From an uncultured Bryobacterales bacterium (lineage in GTDB: Bacteria > Acidobacteriota > Terriglobia > Bryobacterales > UBA6623), in NCBI GenBank assembly GCA_951813065.1, contig CATOTH010000003.1, positions 1 through 64,000 on the forward strand: a stretch of DNA of 64,000 nucleotides, in the 5' to 3' direction. Made by a program: the position numbers and the translations under genes. Each line of letters starts with the position of its first letter. Positions within the stretch are counted from its first letter, which is position 1. Of this stretch, positions 18,024 through 27,978 are shown piece by piece. The notes beneath the pieces were generated by a model. It saw only the letters and a list, made by a program, of their open reading frames with translations, had not been told where the DNA came from and did not search any database.

Positions 18024-19463
18024 ATGACTCTGAGTGAACAAGCCCTCCTCCACCGCACGCGGCGGCACTTCTTCAGCCAATGCTTCGTGGGTCTTGGCAA
18101 CCTGGCGCTCGGCGGGCTCTTGGCCGCAGAGTCCGGACCGGACTCTCACGATTTGCTGGCACCCAAGGCGCCGCACTTCAAGCCCAGGGTCAAACGGGTC
18201 ATCTACCTGTTCATGGCGGGCGCGCCAAGCCAGTTCGAGACCTGGTTGTGGCGGCCGAAGCTAGCCGAACTGGACGGGAAAGCTACTCCGGACTCGTTCC
18301 TGGACGGCAAGCGATTCGCCTTCATGGAACAATTCACCAAAGAGCGGCCCAAGCTCTTGGGCCCGCAACGCAAGTTCCAGAGGCATGGGGAATCGGGAGC
18401 GTGGGTCTCGGAGGTCTTCCCCCACATGGCTTCGATAGTCGACGACCTCGCTCTGGTCCATTCGCTGAAGACCGAGAACTTCAATCATGCGCCCGCCAAG
18501 ATGTTCTTGAGCACAGGTTCGACGCGCTACGGTCACCCCAGCATGGGTTCGTGGATCACGTACGGCCTAGGGAGCGAGTCGTCGAACCTGCCTGCGTTCG
18601 TAGTGCTCCGAACTGGGGAGCGCAACCTGATGGGCGGCGCGAACATTTGGGGCAGCGGTTTCTTGCCCTCAACTTACCAGGGCGTTGAGTTCCTTCGCTC
18701 AGCCGACCCCATTCCCAACCTCCCGAGCCCGCCGGGGTTCTCTGCGAGTAGCCAGCAAGAGCGCATCGAGACGATCCGCGATCTCAATCTGGCTCATCTG
18801 GCTGCAGTCGGCGACCCAGAAATCTCGACGCGCATAGCCTCGTACGAGATGGCGCATCGGATGCAGACCAGCGGGCCAGAACTGATGGATCTGAGTACGG
18901 AGAGCCAGGCAACACTGCAAATGTACGGCGCTACACCGGGAAACTCCACCTTCGCCAACAATTGCCTGATCGCGCGGCGCTTGATCGAACGGGGGACGCG
19001 CTTTGTCCAGCTCTATCACACCGGATGGGACCATCATGGCAACCGCAACAACAATCTCGCCGAAAAGCTTGACGAGGTGGCGCTGGATGTGGACCAAGCC
19101 TGCGCGGCCCTGGTGACCGATCTCAAGCAGCGCGGTTTGCTCGACGACACCCTGGTCATCTGGGGCGGCGAGTTCGGCCGCACCCCAATGGGTGAAGTCA
19201 AGGAGTCCCCCGGCCGCAACCACCATATCGAGAACTTCCCGATGTGGTTCGCAGGCGGTGGCATCAAGACCGGTCAGACAATCGGGGAAGTCGATGAGCT
19301 GGGGTTCTTCATCACGAAGGACCCGGTCGAGGTGCACGACGTTCAGGCCACGATCCTGCACTTGCTTGGGTTGGACCACACAAAGCTGACATTCCAGTAC
19401 CAGGGCCGAGATTTCAGACTCACGGACGTGGGCGGCCGAGTGATCGACAGACTTCTCGCGTGA
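18024..19463 (+). CDS. DUF1501 secreted protein (Tat-type leader)
   Basis: 479 residues. The N-terminus has a twin-Arg leader (TRRHFFSQCFVGLGNLALGG). The body shows the alkaline-phosphatase-like fold of DUF1501: VKRVIYLFMAGAPSQFETW at the start, VVLRTGERNLMGGANIWGSGFLP in the middle, and the metal-site stretches HTGWDHHGNRNNN, LVIWGGEFGRTPMGE and GRNHHIENFPMWFAGGGI. Cotranscribed with the PSCyt gene 6 nt upstream. Family members are secreted partners of PSCyt1/DUF1549 proteins; substrate unknown, with a sulfatase/phosphatase-like hydrolase as the usual guess. Confidence 0.9.
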   Translation: MTLSEQALLHRTRRHFFSQCFVGLGNLALGGLLAAESGPDSHDLLAPKAPHFKPRVKRVIYLFMAGAPSQFETWLWRPKLAELDGKATPDSFLDGKRFAFMEQFTKERPKLLGPQRKFQRHGESGAWVSEVFPHMASIVDDLALVHSLKTENFNHAPAKMFLSTGSTRYGHPSMGSWITYGLGSESSNLPAFVVLRTGERNLMGGANIWGSGFLPSTYQGVEFLRSADPIPNLPSPPGFSASSQQERIETIRDLNLAHLAAVGDPEISTRIASYEMAHRMQTSGPELMDLSTESQATLQMYGATPGNSTFANNCLIARRLIERGTRFVQLYHTGWDHHGNRNNNLAEKLDEVALDVDQACAALVTDLKQRGLLDDTLVIWGGEFGRTPMGEVKESPGRNHHIENFPMWFAGGGIKTGQTIGEVDELGFFITKDPVEVHDVQATILHLLGLDHTKLTFQYQGRDFRLTDVGGRVIDRLLA

Positions 19464-19599
19464 CGGCTGGCGGAACACAGATGTCCGTCGGTACTTGGGG
19501 TTCCCGGCACGGAAGGCCCCTGCAGATCCGTCGCAGGTGAGTCTCGGCTCGGCAAGGAAGCTCGCCCTTGGCCGGGAACCGGCCTGGCCTTGTCGACCG

Positions 19600-19609
19600 G
19601 TCCCTCTGA
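19600..19609 (+). repeat. Target-site duplication (left) of ISAs1-type element
   Basis: GTCCCTCTGA, repeated exactly at 21759-21768 on the other side of the element. Ten bases, within the range reported for ISAs1-family insertions. Confidence 0.85.
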
Positions 19610-21758
19610 CAGGCAAATTCAAAGTTCGGTACGGGGATCGGGTTAGGCGCGTAGGCAAGGCATTCTGAGTCGCGCAGAAAGGCGACATTTGCCCGATCAC
19701 GGGATGGCTGGGCCAGAAAGCAGAAACACGGTCTCCACACGCTCGCATTGAGGCGCAGCGGTGGTGGGCTCCACAACGGGGGTGGGGCTGAGAGTCGGAC
19801 GAATCGGGCTGGGGGGAGTTAGCTGAGCAGGAGGGCGACGGCCCCGTCCGGGTCCAGCGACAGTTGGCTCATGCGACGCTGGATGTTCTTCGTCTCCAGC
19901 AGCCGCAGGATCGAGATCGCGAGATTCGAAACTGCCGCCATCAAACGCGGCAGCGGGCCCTTGCGGATGCGGCATTTGTCCTCGCCGACGGCCACGTCCC
20001 GCACGTAGTGGACCCGATTCTCGATGCCCCAGTGACTGCGGTTCAAATGCAGCAACTGCTGCGGTGTCACCTGCTCCGGCCCCAAGCTGGTCACCAAGTA
20101 GACGGTCTCGGGCTGGCGCTGCTTGCCGGTCTTCTTGTAGGTCACCTCCCGCCGTACCTGCGCGACGAGACGGACACCGGGAAAGTGCACGTACGGGACC
20201 GCGGGGTCGAGTTCGTCCGAGACCCGGATCGAGCGGGTTTCGATCCGTCCGTGATCGCCATCGGTGGTCGTGTACGCCGGCATGCAGTCCCAGTGAAAGC
20301 CATCGCGCACCTCCTCGAGCAGGGTGGGCTGGTTGTCTTTCACCGTCAGGGCAAAGTTGAGCTGGAGTGCCAGCAGCTTCTCCACCGTGGGGCGCTGGGT
20401 GTGCAGCGCATCCGCCGTCATACAGATCCCGGTGCCGGCGAACTGCTCGACCAACTGGCGCAGCGCCGCCCCTTCGGCATCGTCCTTCTGGCCCGTGAAG
20501 CCGAGTTGGCCGACCACCGTGCCGGAGTGGATCTCCAGCGCCGACAGCTGTTGCTGGGGGGCCTTGTCGCGGGGCTGGCCAGCCGCGTCCAAGTCCCGGT
20601 CATAGGACCCGCGCAGCACCTTCCCATCGATCGCAATCGCCTGTAGCGGCGCCTCGGAATCGCCGCTGTCCGCTGCCTCGCCCTCGGCGCTATCTTCCTC
20701 CTCATCAAAGACTTGCTCGGCTGTCCAGGCTGCCAACAGACGCTCCACCTCGGCGGCGTCAATGCGCTTGAGAATGTAGTGCCAGCTACTGATGCCGGGC
20801 GCCTCGTAGCGCCCCGTCTGGGGGCGCCGGCGGGAGCCGATCGCCGCCAGGGTCGCCTGGCTCAGGGCCCGGCCGAAGTCGCACAGTTCGGTCAGGTTCT
20901 GCTGGCCGGCCAGGCGCGCGGCGATCAGGATCGTCAGCGCGGTGCGCAACGGATAGCGCAGGCCCCGCCGCTTGCGGGTTTCGGGAATCTGGTCGAGATA
21001 GGCGAACAGGGACCGCCATTGGGAGGGTTGCAGCATGATACAGGGTCGATGGGGTTGCCAGTGGGGATGCGGCTGGGTCGCCGCGAGCTGCTGCCGCGCG
21101 TTGCGCCGCAGCGGGTAGACGAACACGCGCTTGGGCACGCCGTGGGAGTGATAGCCGATCGCGCCGCCACGGACCCGGCCGAACCCTTGTGTGCTGCCGA
21201 CCTCGATCCAGTTGGCGGCGCGATAGCACGTGCCCTCAAAGTGGCTGGGATCAACGAACGTTTCCGCGAGCAACAAGGGAGCCGCGTGCAGGCGCAGCCA
21301 CTCGCGGGGCAGTTGGCGCAGGCTGAGGCCGAGCACGCGGGAGGCGAGATGAGGGCAGGAGCCCGCCTCGCATAACAGCAGGAAGCGGGACTGATTGGCG
21401 ACCAGGAAGAGCCGCTGGCGGCGCTGCAAGGAGGTCCAGCCGATCCAGCGGTCGCGGGCGGCACAGTGCAGGGCGGCGGCATGCCAGCCGATCAAGGCGA
21501 GCCACTGATCGCCGAGCACGGCGACCTGCCGCAGGCGCTTGCCACAGAAGTTGCGGAACCCGAGATAGTGGTGCTGGCGCATCAGCTCGTTCCAGCGCGG
21601 CTCCTCGTCGGGCCGCACGGTCCGGACCTGCACTTCTCGCAAGGGAATCTCGTTCGGGATCACTCTGCGAGTTATCGCATAACCCAGGCGTGTTTGTCCA
21701 GCCTTCCGCCTTAGTCCTTTGTCATTCAGCCATTGCTACCGAACATTGAAAAGCCCTG
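19610..21758 (-). mobile_element. Complete ISAs1-type insertion sequence carrying a DruA-like domain
   Basis: Terminal inverted repeats: CAGGCAAATTCAAAGTTCGG at the left (to 19631) and, on the minus strand from 21758, CAGGGCTTTTCAATGTTCGG; 17 of 22 positions match. A 10-bp direct repeat, GTCCCTCTGA, flanks both ends (19600-19609 and 21759-21768). At 2,149 bp it is longer than ordinary ISAs1 elements because the transposase has an extra N-terminal domain. The 209 bp between the left end and the gene stop hold no gene. The intact ends and duplication suggest a recent insertion between a DUF1501 gene and kdgK. Confidence 0.85.
19819..21663 (-). CDS. ISAs1-family transposase with N-terminal DruA-like (DUF4338) domain
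   Basis: 614 residues in two parts. Residues 8-200 match DUF4338, the domain of the Druantia protein DruA: RWNELMRQHHYLGF, VLGDQWLALIGW, NQSRFLLL, GTCYRAANWIEVGSTQGFGR and a KRVFVYPLRR end. Residues 215-614 are an ISAs1 transposase: a DDE_Tnp_1-associated region (FAYLDQIPETRKRRGLRYPL) then catalytic Asp346 (IAIDGKVLRGS), Asp418 (TADALHTQ) and Glu548 (HWGIENRVHYVRDV). All three acidic residues are present, so it looks active. No frameshift separates the parts. The same DUF4338 N-terminus occurs as a remnant at 1220-1417. The role of the DruA-like part in transposition is not known to me. Confidence 0.9.
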   Translation of the reverse strand: MIPNEIPLREVQVRTVRPDEEPRWNELMRQHHYLGFRNFCGKRLRQVAVLGDQWLALIGWHAAALHCAARDRWIGWTSLQRRQRLFLVANQSRFLLLCEAGSCPHLASRVLGLSLRQLPREWLRLHAAPLLLAETFVDPSHFEGTCYRAANWIEVGSTQGFGRVRGGAIGYHSHGVPKRVFVYPLRRNARQQLAATQPHPHWQPHRPCIMLQPSQWRSLFAYLDQIPETRKRRGLRYPLRTALTILIAARLAGQQNLTELCDFGRALSQATLAAIGSRRRPQTGRYEAPGISSWHYILKRIDAAEVERLLAAWTAEQVFDEEEDSAEGEAADSGDSEAPLQAIAIDGKVLRGSYDRDLDAAGQPRDKAPQQQLSALEIHSGTVVGQLGFTGQKDDAEGAALRQLVEQFAGTGICMTADALHTQRPTVEKLLALQLNFALTVKDNQPTLLEEVRDGFHWDCMPAYTTTDGDHGRIETRSIRVSDELDPAVPYVHFPGVRLVAQVRREVTYKKTGKQRQPETVYLVTSLGPEQVTPQQLLHLNRSHWGIENRVHYVRDVAVGEDKCRIRKGPLPRLMAAVSNLAISILRLLETKNIQRRMSQLSLDPDGAVALLLS

Positions 21759-21768
21759 GTCCCTCTGA
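21759..21768 (+). repeat. Target-site duplication (right) of ISAs1-type element
   Basis: GTCCCTCTGA, identical to 19600-19609. Confidence 0.85.
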
Positions 21769-21847
21769 AGAACGCGGATTAGCCAAAGTGATACGCTGAC
21801 AATTTAGATCCGTCGCCCCCGCGGATCATCCCAGGAAAGATTAAATC

Positions 21848-22885
21848 ATGGCCAGAGTGGTGACATTCGGCGAGATCATGCTGCGTCTCGCCCCCCCGAA
21901 TCTTGAGCGTCCGCTGCAATCCCCGATGTTCGTGGCGACCTTCGGAGGCGGAGAGGCAAACGTCGCCGTGTCGACCGCGAACTACGGCATTCCGAGCGCT
22001 TTCGTCACTGCCCTGCCAGACGACAACTTCCTCGCGGACGGGTGCATCGCCCAGCTGCGAAGCTCGGGTGTCGACTGCAGCCCGATTGTTCGCAAGCCTG
22101 GCCGGGTGGGCATCTACTTTCTCGAGACCGGAGCCAACCAGCGCCCCTCCAAGGTGTTGTATGACCGCGCCGCAAGCTCCATCGCCAAAGCCGGTCCCGG
22201 TGACTTCGACTGGGATGCCGTCTTCGAAGGCGCCACGTGGTTCCACATCACGGGCATCACCCCGGCACTAAACCAGGGTTGCGCCGATCTCTCGCTCGAA
22301 GCAGTCCGTTCGGCCAAGCAGAAAGGCATAACGGTCTCCTGCGACTACAACTTCCGCAAGAAACTGTGGAAGTACGGCAGGACCGCGCCCGAGGTGATGG
22401 CCGAGATCGTGCGCCATGTCGATGTCGGCATCGCCAATGAAGAGGACTGCCAAAAGTCGCTTGGGATCTCCGTTGAGGACGTGGACGTCGAATCGGGCAC
22501 CCTGAACGTGGACCGTTACGAGCAGCTCGCGCGGAAAATGCTCGCGGAGTTCCCCAACCTGCAGATGCAGGCCATTACCCTTCGGGAGTCCGTGTCCGCC
22601 TCCCACAATGGCTGGTCGGCCTGCGTCCACGACGGCACGGACTTCCATCTCAGCCGCAAGTACGAGATAACACACATCATTGACCGGGTGGGCGGTGGCG
22701 ACTCGTTCTCGGGTGGTCTGATTGGTGGCTTGCACCTCTTCCCGGACGATTTGAGCCAGGCGCTTGAATTCGCGGTAGCTGCATCGTGTCTCAAGCACTC
22801 CGTGCCCGGTGATTTCAATCGCTTCTCGGCAGCGGAAGTGATGGGCCTGATGCGCGGAGGCGGATCGGGACGGGTCGAGCGTTGA
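21848..22885 (+). CDS. kdgK: 2-keto-3-deoxygluconate kinase (PfkB family)
   Basis: Phosphorylates 2-keto-3-deoxygluconate with ATP, a step of hexuronate and modified Entner-Doudoroff catabolism. The PfkB signatures are [11 protein letters not shown] at the start, [16 protein letters not shown] (substrate Gly pair), [11 protein letters not shown], and [17 protein letters not shown] containing the anion hole and catalytic Asp. 345 residues, normal size. GGAAAG precedes the ATG. Other sugar kinases share the fold, but GEIMLRL and the NFRKKLW block favour KdgK. No aldolase gene is adjacent, perhaps because the ISAs1-type element inserted just upstream. Confidence 0.85.
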   Translation: MARVVTFGEIMLRLAPPNLERPLQSPMFVATFGGGEANVAVSTANYGIPSAFVTALPDDNFLADGCIAQLRSSGVDCSPIVRKPGRVGIYFLETGANQRPSKVLYDRAASSIAKAGPGDFDWDAVFEGATWFHITGITPALNQGCADLSLEAVRSAKQKGITVSCDYNFRKKLWKYGRTAPEVMAEIVRHVDVGIANEEDCQKSLGISVEDVDVESGTLNVDRYEQLARKMLAEFPNLQMQAITLRESVSASHNGWSACVHDGTDFHLSRKYEITHIIDRVGGGDSFSGGLIGGLHLFPDDLSQALEFAVAASCLKHSVPGDFNRFSAAEVMGLMRGGGSGRVER

Positions 22886-22895
22886 GCGCTGGCAG

Positions 22896-23576
22896 CTATC
22901 TGTAGACGAATTCGAAGACCTTCTTAAGGTCCTGAAACGCCTGCCGTTTCGCATCGGGGTTGTAGCTGCGAAGCAGGTACGACGGATGGTATGTCGGCAT
23001 GACCGGGATGTCTCCCCACTCCTGCCAATTGCCGCGGAGCTTCGTGATTCCCGTCGCCGTTCTCAGAAGGGCCTTCGCAGCCGTGCCGCCGAGCACACAG
23101 ATCGCTTTCGGCTGGATGGCCTGGATCTGCCGCGCGAGAAACTGACCACAGATTTCCATCTCTTCGTTCTCTGGCGTTCGGTTGTTGGGCGGGCGGCACT
23201 TGACGACGTTGCAAATGTAGACATCCGGCCGACGAACCGGCAGGCCGATCTTTGCGGCAGTGCCATCAATCATCTTCGTCAGGAGCTGCCCTGCCCTGCC
23301 TACGAACGGCAGGCCCTGCTGGTCTTCGTCCGCGCCCGGACCCTCCCCGACAAACACCAAGTCGGCTGCGGGATTGCCGCTTCCGAATACGATGCTGTTG
23401 CGTCCGGAATGGAGCTTGCACCGCGTACAATCGCCAATGTCGTCCTGAATCACTCGAAGAGCCGACGCCGTATCCGACTTCGCTCCGGTCTGGACCGCCA
23501 GATCGTTGTCGATGAATACTTCCCCGATACCGAGGTCCCTGTAGAACTCCAAATACCTGCGGACCGAATCCGACAT
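22896..23576 (-). CDS. Family 4 (Fe-S) uracil-DNA glycosylase
   Basis: Removes uracil from DNA in base-excision repair. 226 residues. Cys residues for the 4Fe-4S cluster appear in IGDCTRCKLHSGRN and later near VVKCRPPNNRTPENEEMEIC; the active-site motif is VGEGPGADEDQQGLPFVGRAG and the second motif is MPTYHPSYLLR. An N-terminal extension of about 45 residues is normal for bacterial members. Lies 15 nt after coaBC and probably shares its transcript with uvrB-coaBC; repair links it to uvrB. Confidence 0.9.
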   Translation of the reverse strand: MSDSVRRYLEFYRDLGIGEVFIDNDLAVQTGAKSDTASALRVIQDDIGDCTRCKLHSGRNSIVFGSGNPAADLVFVGEGPGADEDQQGLPFVGRAGQLLTKMIDGTAAKIGLPVRRPDVYICNVVKCRPPNNRTPENEEMEICGQFLARQIQAIQPKAICVLGGTAAKALLRTATGITKLRGNWQEWGDIPVMPTYHPSYLLRSYNPDAKRQAFQDLKKVFEFVYR

Positions 23577-23591
23577 GGCCGTTGGGCTACT

Positions 23592-24809
23592 TCAAGCGGC
23601 CTTTCGCCGCCGGAGTTCCGCCGTAGCGTCTAGAATCCGCTCGGCCATTCGACCTTTGCTCATGGGATCCAATCGAACAACATCACCATCTGTCGACAGA
23701 AGAAGGCCTTGATTCCGGTCCACGTCAAAGCCGGTGGATCCGCCAACCGGATTGGCAACGATCAAGTCACATCCCTTGGCCAGCAGCTTGTGCCGTGCGT
23801 TTTCCTCCAAGCCCTCGGTCTCGGCAGCGAAGCCGATCAAGACGCGTTGGCCCTTCCGCTCTCCGGCAGACCGCAGGATGTCCGGTGTCTCTTCGAGTTC
23901 AACCGCCGGGATTCCGTCGCGCTTCTTGAGCTTTTGCGGGGACGTAGACCTAGGGCGATAATCCGCAACCGCCGCTGCCATCACAGCAACGGTGGCTTCG
24001 TCGAACCGGCTCATGACCGCGTCGTTCATTTCCTCTGCGCTGACAACATCGATACGCTCGCAACTCTGAGGTGTGGGAAGACCGACAGGACCAGCCACCA
24101 GGATCACCTTCGCGCCGCGCCGCGCTGCCGCCTCGGCGATCGCAAAACCCATTCGACCGCTTGAGCGATTCGACAGAAAACGTACCGGGTCAAGTGCCTC
24201 CCGCGTGGGGCCAGCAGTGACCAAGACGCACTCGCCATGGAGGTCGTCATCCTCCCGCAACGCATCTCGAACGGCGCCGGCGATCAGGGCCGGATCGGCC
24301 AACCGCCCGGGGCCAATCGTCCCGCAGGCCAGCTCCCCCGAGTCAGGGTCCACGATCCGGGCGCCTCTGGAGCGAAGCAGCGCTAGGTTCTCCCGAGTGG
24401 CCGGATGCTCCCACATGCGCGTGTTCATGGCCGGCGCCAACACCAGCGGTCCCTCGAACGCCAGGTGGGCTGTACTCAGGAAATCATCAGCGAGTCCGAG
24501 CGCGAACTTCGCGAGGACATCCGCGGTCGCGGGGGCAACGAGCAGCAGGTCTGCGGACTGCGCGACCTCGATATGTTCGATCGCGCTGCTCAGCGTTTCG
24601 TCCGGCGATGCATCGGCGAAGAGGTCGGTGATGACCTTGTTGCCGGTCAAGGAAGCGAGTGTGAGGGGTGTGATGAACTTGGTAGCGGCCCGCGTCATGA
24701 CCGCTTGCACCCGGTACCCGTCGACATGCAACGCACGCGCGATCTCGGCTGATTTGTAGGCAGCTATGCCTCCGGACACCCCGAGCAACACTGATTTCCC
24801 ATCACTCAT
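23592..24809 (-). CDS. coaBC: Bifunctional phosphopantothenoylcysteine decarboxylase/synthetase
   Basis: Makes 4'-phosphopantetheine from phosphopantothenate and cysteine for coenzyme A. 405 residues, the family norm. The CoaC half (1-185) binds FMN and has [16 protein letters not shown], the substrate loop [15 protein letters not shown] and [12 protein letters not shown] with the catalytic Cys. The CoaB half has [20 protein letters not shown] and [16 protein letters not shown] for CTP and dimerisation. A GGAG lies ahead of the ATG. Upstream neighbour uvrB is 64 bp away on the same strand. Confidence 0.95.
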   Translation of the reverse strand: MSDGKSVLLGVSGGIAAYKSAEIARALHVDGYRVQAVMTRAATKFITPLTLASLTGNKVITDLFADASPDETLSSAIEHIEVAQSADLLLVAPATADVLAKFALGLADDFLSTAHLAFEGPLVLAPAMNTRMWEHPATRENLALLRSRGARIVDPDSGELACGTIGPGRLADPALIAGAVRDALREDDDLHGECVLVTAGPTREALDPVRFLSNRSSGRMGFAIAEAAARRGAKVILVAGPVGLPTPQSCERIDVVSAEEMNDAVMSRFDEATVAVMAAAVADYRPRSTSPQKLKKRDGIPAVELEETPDILRSAGERKGQRVLIGFAAETEGLEENARHKLLAKGCDLIVANPVGGSTGFDVDRNQGLLLSTDGDVVRLDPMSKGRMAERILDATAELRRRKAA

Positions 24810-24873
24810 TCAGCTGCTCCGACATTCCCAGTATAGGTCTGACCTAACGAAGAAGATCCTCTGGATCTGGCAA

Positions 24874-26883
24874 TCAGCCCACCGCGGGGGACAGCACGGA
24901 GAACGGGCTCTCGTCCTTCATGGCACGGATGCGATCGCGAATCTGAGCGGCTTTCTCGAATTCAAACTTCTGAGCCGCTTGCCGCATGTTGTCCTCTAGC
25001 TGTGCGAGCAGGCCCTCGTATTCCTCGCGAGTCTGAGGCAATCCAGTTTCCGGCGCATCCTTCGGCACGTCGACATAATCGGCGTCTACGATGCGCGCGA
25101 GAGTCATATCAATCGGCTTGACAATGGACTCCGGGGTGATGCCGTGGGCATCGTTGTAGCTCTGCTGCAGCGTCCGCCGCCTTGTCGTCTCGTCGATGGC
25201 GCGCTTCATGCTGTCGGTGACCCGGTCCGCGTACAGAAGTGCTTTGCCGTGGACATTGCGCGAAGCACGGCCCATGGTCTGGATCAGGGAGCCGGCCGAC
25301 CGCAGAAAGCCCTCCTTGTCCGCGTCAAGGATCGCAACCAGTGAAACCTCAGGCAAGTCAAGACCTTCGCGCAACAGGTTGATGCCAACCAGCAAGTCGA
25401 ACTCGCCTCTTCTCAAGTCCCGCAGGGTCTTGACGCGCTCCAATGTATCCACCTCGGAATGCAGGTAGCGACACCTGACCCCGGCCTCCGCATAGTATTC
25501 CGCCAGGTCCTCGGCCATCCGTTTTGTCAGCGTGGTAACGAGAATTCGCTCTCCGGCCTCGGCGCGGACCCGGATCTCGCGCAGCAGGTCATCGACCTGC
25601 CCCTTCACTGGCCGAATCTCGACCTCGGGATCCAGCAGCCCGGTCGGTCGGATCACCTGCTCCGCGATGACCCCCGCCGACTTGGTCAATTCGTAGGGGC
25701 CCGGCGTAGCTGAAACATAAACGAGCTGAAAAGTTCTTTCCTCGAACTCCTCGAATGTCAGTGGCCGGTTGTCCAGCGCACTTGGGAGGCGGAACCCGTG
25801 CTCGACCAAGCGATCCTTGCGCGACCGATCGCCATGGTACATCGCCCGTAACTGGGGGATGGTCTGGTGGCTCTCGTCCACGAAGAGCAGCGTGTCGTGG
25901 GGAAGGTAGTCCAGCAAGGTCGGTGGCGGCTCGCCCGGCTTGCGGTCAGAGAAGTGGCGGGAATAGTTCTCGATGCCGTGGCAGTACCCGATCTCTCGCA
26001 TCATCTCGACATCAAACTGGGTTCTCTGGCTGAGGCGCTGCGCTTCCAGCAGTTTTCCCTCGGCCCTCAGCGACCCACACCACCAGTCGAGTTCCTCGAT
26101 GATGCTGTCGATGGCTCCGAGCATCGTTTCGTCGGACATCACATAGTGGCTGGCCGGATAGATCGGCAGCCGCAAGTAAGTCTGGCGGACAGTGCCGAAC
26201 AAGGGATCGAACTGGGAGAGCGAATCCACCTCGTCGCCCCAGAGTTCAATTCGGTAGGGGTAGTCGTCGTACGGCGGAAAGACCTCGACTATATCTCCGA
26301 TCATGCGAAACGATCCGCGTTCGAAGTCTCCGCCGTCTTTGCGGTTGTAGAGGATCTTGACGAGTTGCCGGGCGATCTCGCGGCGGGAAATGCGCTGCCC
26401 TTTCTCAAGCATCAGCAGCATCTCGTAGTAGGCGTCCGGCGATCCCAGGCCGTAGATGCAGCTCACGCTGGCAACGATCAAGCAGTCGCTGCGTTCAAAA
26501 AGCGACTTGGTCGCTGCGAGGCGCAACTTGTTGAGATCCTCGTTGACAGTCGCTTCCTTCTCGATGTAGGTGTCGCTGGCCGGCATGTACGCTTCAGGCT
26601 GGTAGTAGTCGTAGTAACTGACGAAATACTCAACGGCGTTGTCGGGAAAGAATGTCCGAAACTCGTGGTACAACTGCGCCGCAAGGGTCTTGTTGTGCGC
26701 CAGAACAAGCGTGGGGCGCTGCAGTGCCTCGATGACTTTCGCAACCGTGTAGGTCTTGCCGGAACCGGTCACACCCAGCAGGACTTGATGGGCGTCGCCG
26801 TCTGCCACGCCGTCGACGAGTTGCTCAATGGCAGCACCTTGATCCCCTCTGGGAACATAGTCCGAATCCAGGCGGAACGCCAT
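24874..26883 (-). CDS. uvrB: UvrABC excinuclease subunit B
   Basis: Damage-verifying helicase-like subunit of nucleotide excision repair. 669 residues, full length. Walker A is GVTGSGKT, the beta-hairpin is around [21 protein letters not shown], helicase motif II appears as DESH, motif V/VI as [16 protein letters not shown] and QTMGRASRN, and a C-terminal UVR motif ([21 protein letters not shown]) binds UvrC. No uvrA or uvrC in the window. Confidence 0.97.
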   Translation of the reverse strand: MAFRLDSDYVPRGDQGAAIEQLVDGVADGDAHQVLLGVTGSGKTYTVAKVIEALQRPTLVLAHNKTLAAQLYHEFRTFFPDNAVEYFVSYYDYYQPEAYMPASDTYIEKEATVNEDLNKLRLAATKSLFERSDCLIVASVSCIYGLGSPDAYYEMLLMLEKGQRISRREIARQLVKILYNRKDGGDFERGSFRMIGDIVEVFPPYDDYPYRIELWGDEVDSLSQFDPLFGTVRQTYLRLPIYPASHYVMSDETMLGAIDSIIEELDWWCGSLRAEGKLLEAQRLSQRTQFDVEMMREIGYCHGIENYSRHFSDRKPGEPPPTLLDYLPHDTLLFVDESHQTIPQLRAMYHGDRSRKDRLVEHGFRLPSALDNRPLTFEEFEERTFQLVYVSATPGPYELTKSAGVIAEQVIRPTGLLDPEVEIRPVKGQVDDLLREIRVRAEAGERILVTTLTKRMAEDLAEYYAEAGVRCRYLHSEVDTLERVKTLRDLRRGEFDLLVGINLLREGLDLPEVSLVAILDADKEGFLRSAGSLIQTMGRASRNVHGKALLYADRVTDSMKRAIDETTRRRTLQQSYNDAHGITPESIVKPIDMTLARIVDADYVDVPKDAPETGLPQTREEYEGLLAQLEDNMRQAAQKFEFEKAAQIRDRIRAMKDESPFSVLSPAVG

Positions 26884-27079
26884 CTCGATTCAGTCTACCG
26901 AGCGTCGTGCCTGGATCCCTGCAAACACCAATGACGCTCAGGTCGCCACGACCGCAACGCGCAGTCCGAAGCACCGGGGCTTGTCCTTGATAGCGTGACT
27001 GTTTCCGTACGATTCACCGAGGGAACGGTTGGAGGTAGAGCCGCCATCCATCGATGCCACCGTCCGATTGACATCAAAA

Positions 27080-27094
27080 CATATGATCAATATG
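27080..27094. promoter_or_regulatory. Possible antitoxin operator
   Basis: CATAT-GATCA-ATATG, flanked by AAAA and CTTTT, ends 9 nt before the GTG of the antitoxin gene. Ribbon-helix-helix antitoxins usually repress their own promoter from such a palindrome. Short, so tentative. Confidence 0.4.
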
Positions 27095-27103
27095 CTTTTA
27101 TGT

Positions 27104-27352
27104 GTGAGAACTACGATCAATCTCGACGACGCTCTCATGAAAGACCTCAAGCGTCTGGCCGCCGATACTGGATGCACGTTGACGTCGGTCATCCATGATG
27201 CCCTGCGCGAATCGCTGTCGAGACGCCGGTCAGCTGGTCGAAACCACTTCGAGTTGCCCGTGTTCCATGGATCCGGCCTCCAGCCGGGCGTGGACATTGC
27301 GGATTCGGCTTCGCTGCTGGAGGTCATGGAGAAGGCAGATGGACCTTCCTGA
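27104..27352 (+). CDS. Ribbon-helix-helix antitoxin (VapB-type)
   Basis: 83 residues from a GTG at 27104; the open frame starts at 27029, but the RHH fold begins at RTTINLDDALMKDLKRLAAD, so the GTG start is preferred. The sequence continues GCTLTSVIHDALRESLSR (helix 2), then a toxin-binding C-terminal tail with FHGSGLQPGVDIADSASLLEVM. It overlaps the PIN-toxin gene by 14 bp. Role: DNA-binding antitoxin that neutralises the toxin and represses the pair. Confidence 0.8.
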   Translation: MRTTINLDDALMKDLKRLAADTGCTLTSVIHDALRESLSRRRSAGRNHFELPVFHGSGLQPGVDIADSASLLEVMEKADGPS

Positions 27353-27776
27353 CGTGAATGTCCTCGTGTGCGCCTACCGAGACGATACCCCGGACCACGC
27401 ACGATGCCGGCTGTGGCTGGATGCGACTGTCAATGGCCCGGCGGCATTCGCGATATCCGATCTCGTGCTGAGCAGCTTCATTCGAGTCGTAACCCACCCT
27501 CGAATCTTCAAGATTCCCAGCCCCGTCGGGGACGCCATGGCGTTTGCCAGCGGAATCAGAGACCTGGACCATTGCGTCCCCGTTTTTCCCGGGCCTCGCC
27601 ACTGGACGATCTTCACTGCCCTGTGCCGGGAATCGGAAGCCAGGGGGAACCTGGTTCCAGACGCCTTCCTCGCAGCGCTCGCAATCGAATCGGGGGCGGA
27701 GTGGGTGACCATCGACGGGGATTTCGCCCGGTTCCCGGGACTGCGCTGGAGAAGACCGCAACTTGCTGCGCATTGA
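27339..27776 (+). CDS. PIN-domain ribonuclease toxin (VapC-type)
   Basis: 145 residues from the ATG at 27339, which overlaps the antitoxin stop. PIN-domain acidic residues are visible: D5 in DLPDVNVLV, an Asp or Glu in the middle (NLVPDAFLAALAIE) and the C-terminal VTIDGDFARFPGLRW, which together form the Mg-dependent RNase site. Family members cut tRNA or rRNA when freed. The frame is open upstream to 27195 but that part is a shadow of the antitoxin. Confidence 0.85.
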   Translation: MDLPDVNVLVCAYRDDTPDHARCRLWLDATVNGPAAFAISDLVLSSFIRVVTHPRIFKIPSPVGDAMAFASGIRDLDHCVPVFPGPRHWTIFTALCRESEARGNLVPDAFLAALAIESGAEWVTIDGDFARFPGLRWRRPQLAAH

Positions 27777-27978
27777 CGACACGCGTGTTCTCAAGAGACC
27801 CCTAGTCCCTCCAATGCGCGATTGGCAGAAAGAATTGGGAATGTGGATTCCTCATTCACACAAATTCGACGCGGCAACGGTTGTCGGAACCAAATCATTG
27901 GTGGCTAAGGCGAGAAATACCCGCTCGGGTGCGAAAACGGCTGGGATCCGATCTAGCGAAGTCACCTCCGGCCGTCGC

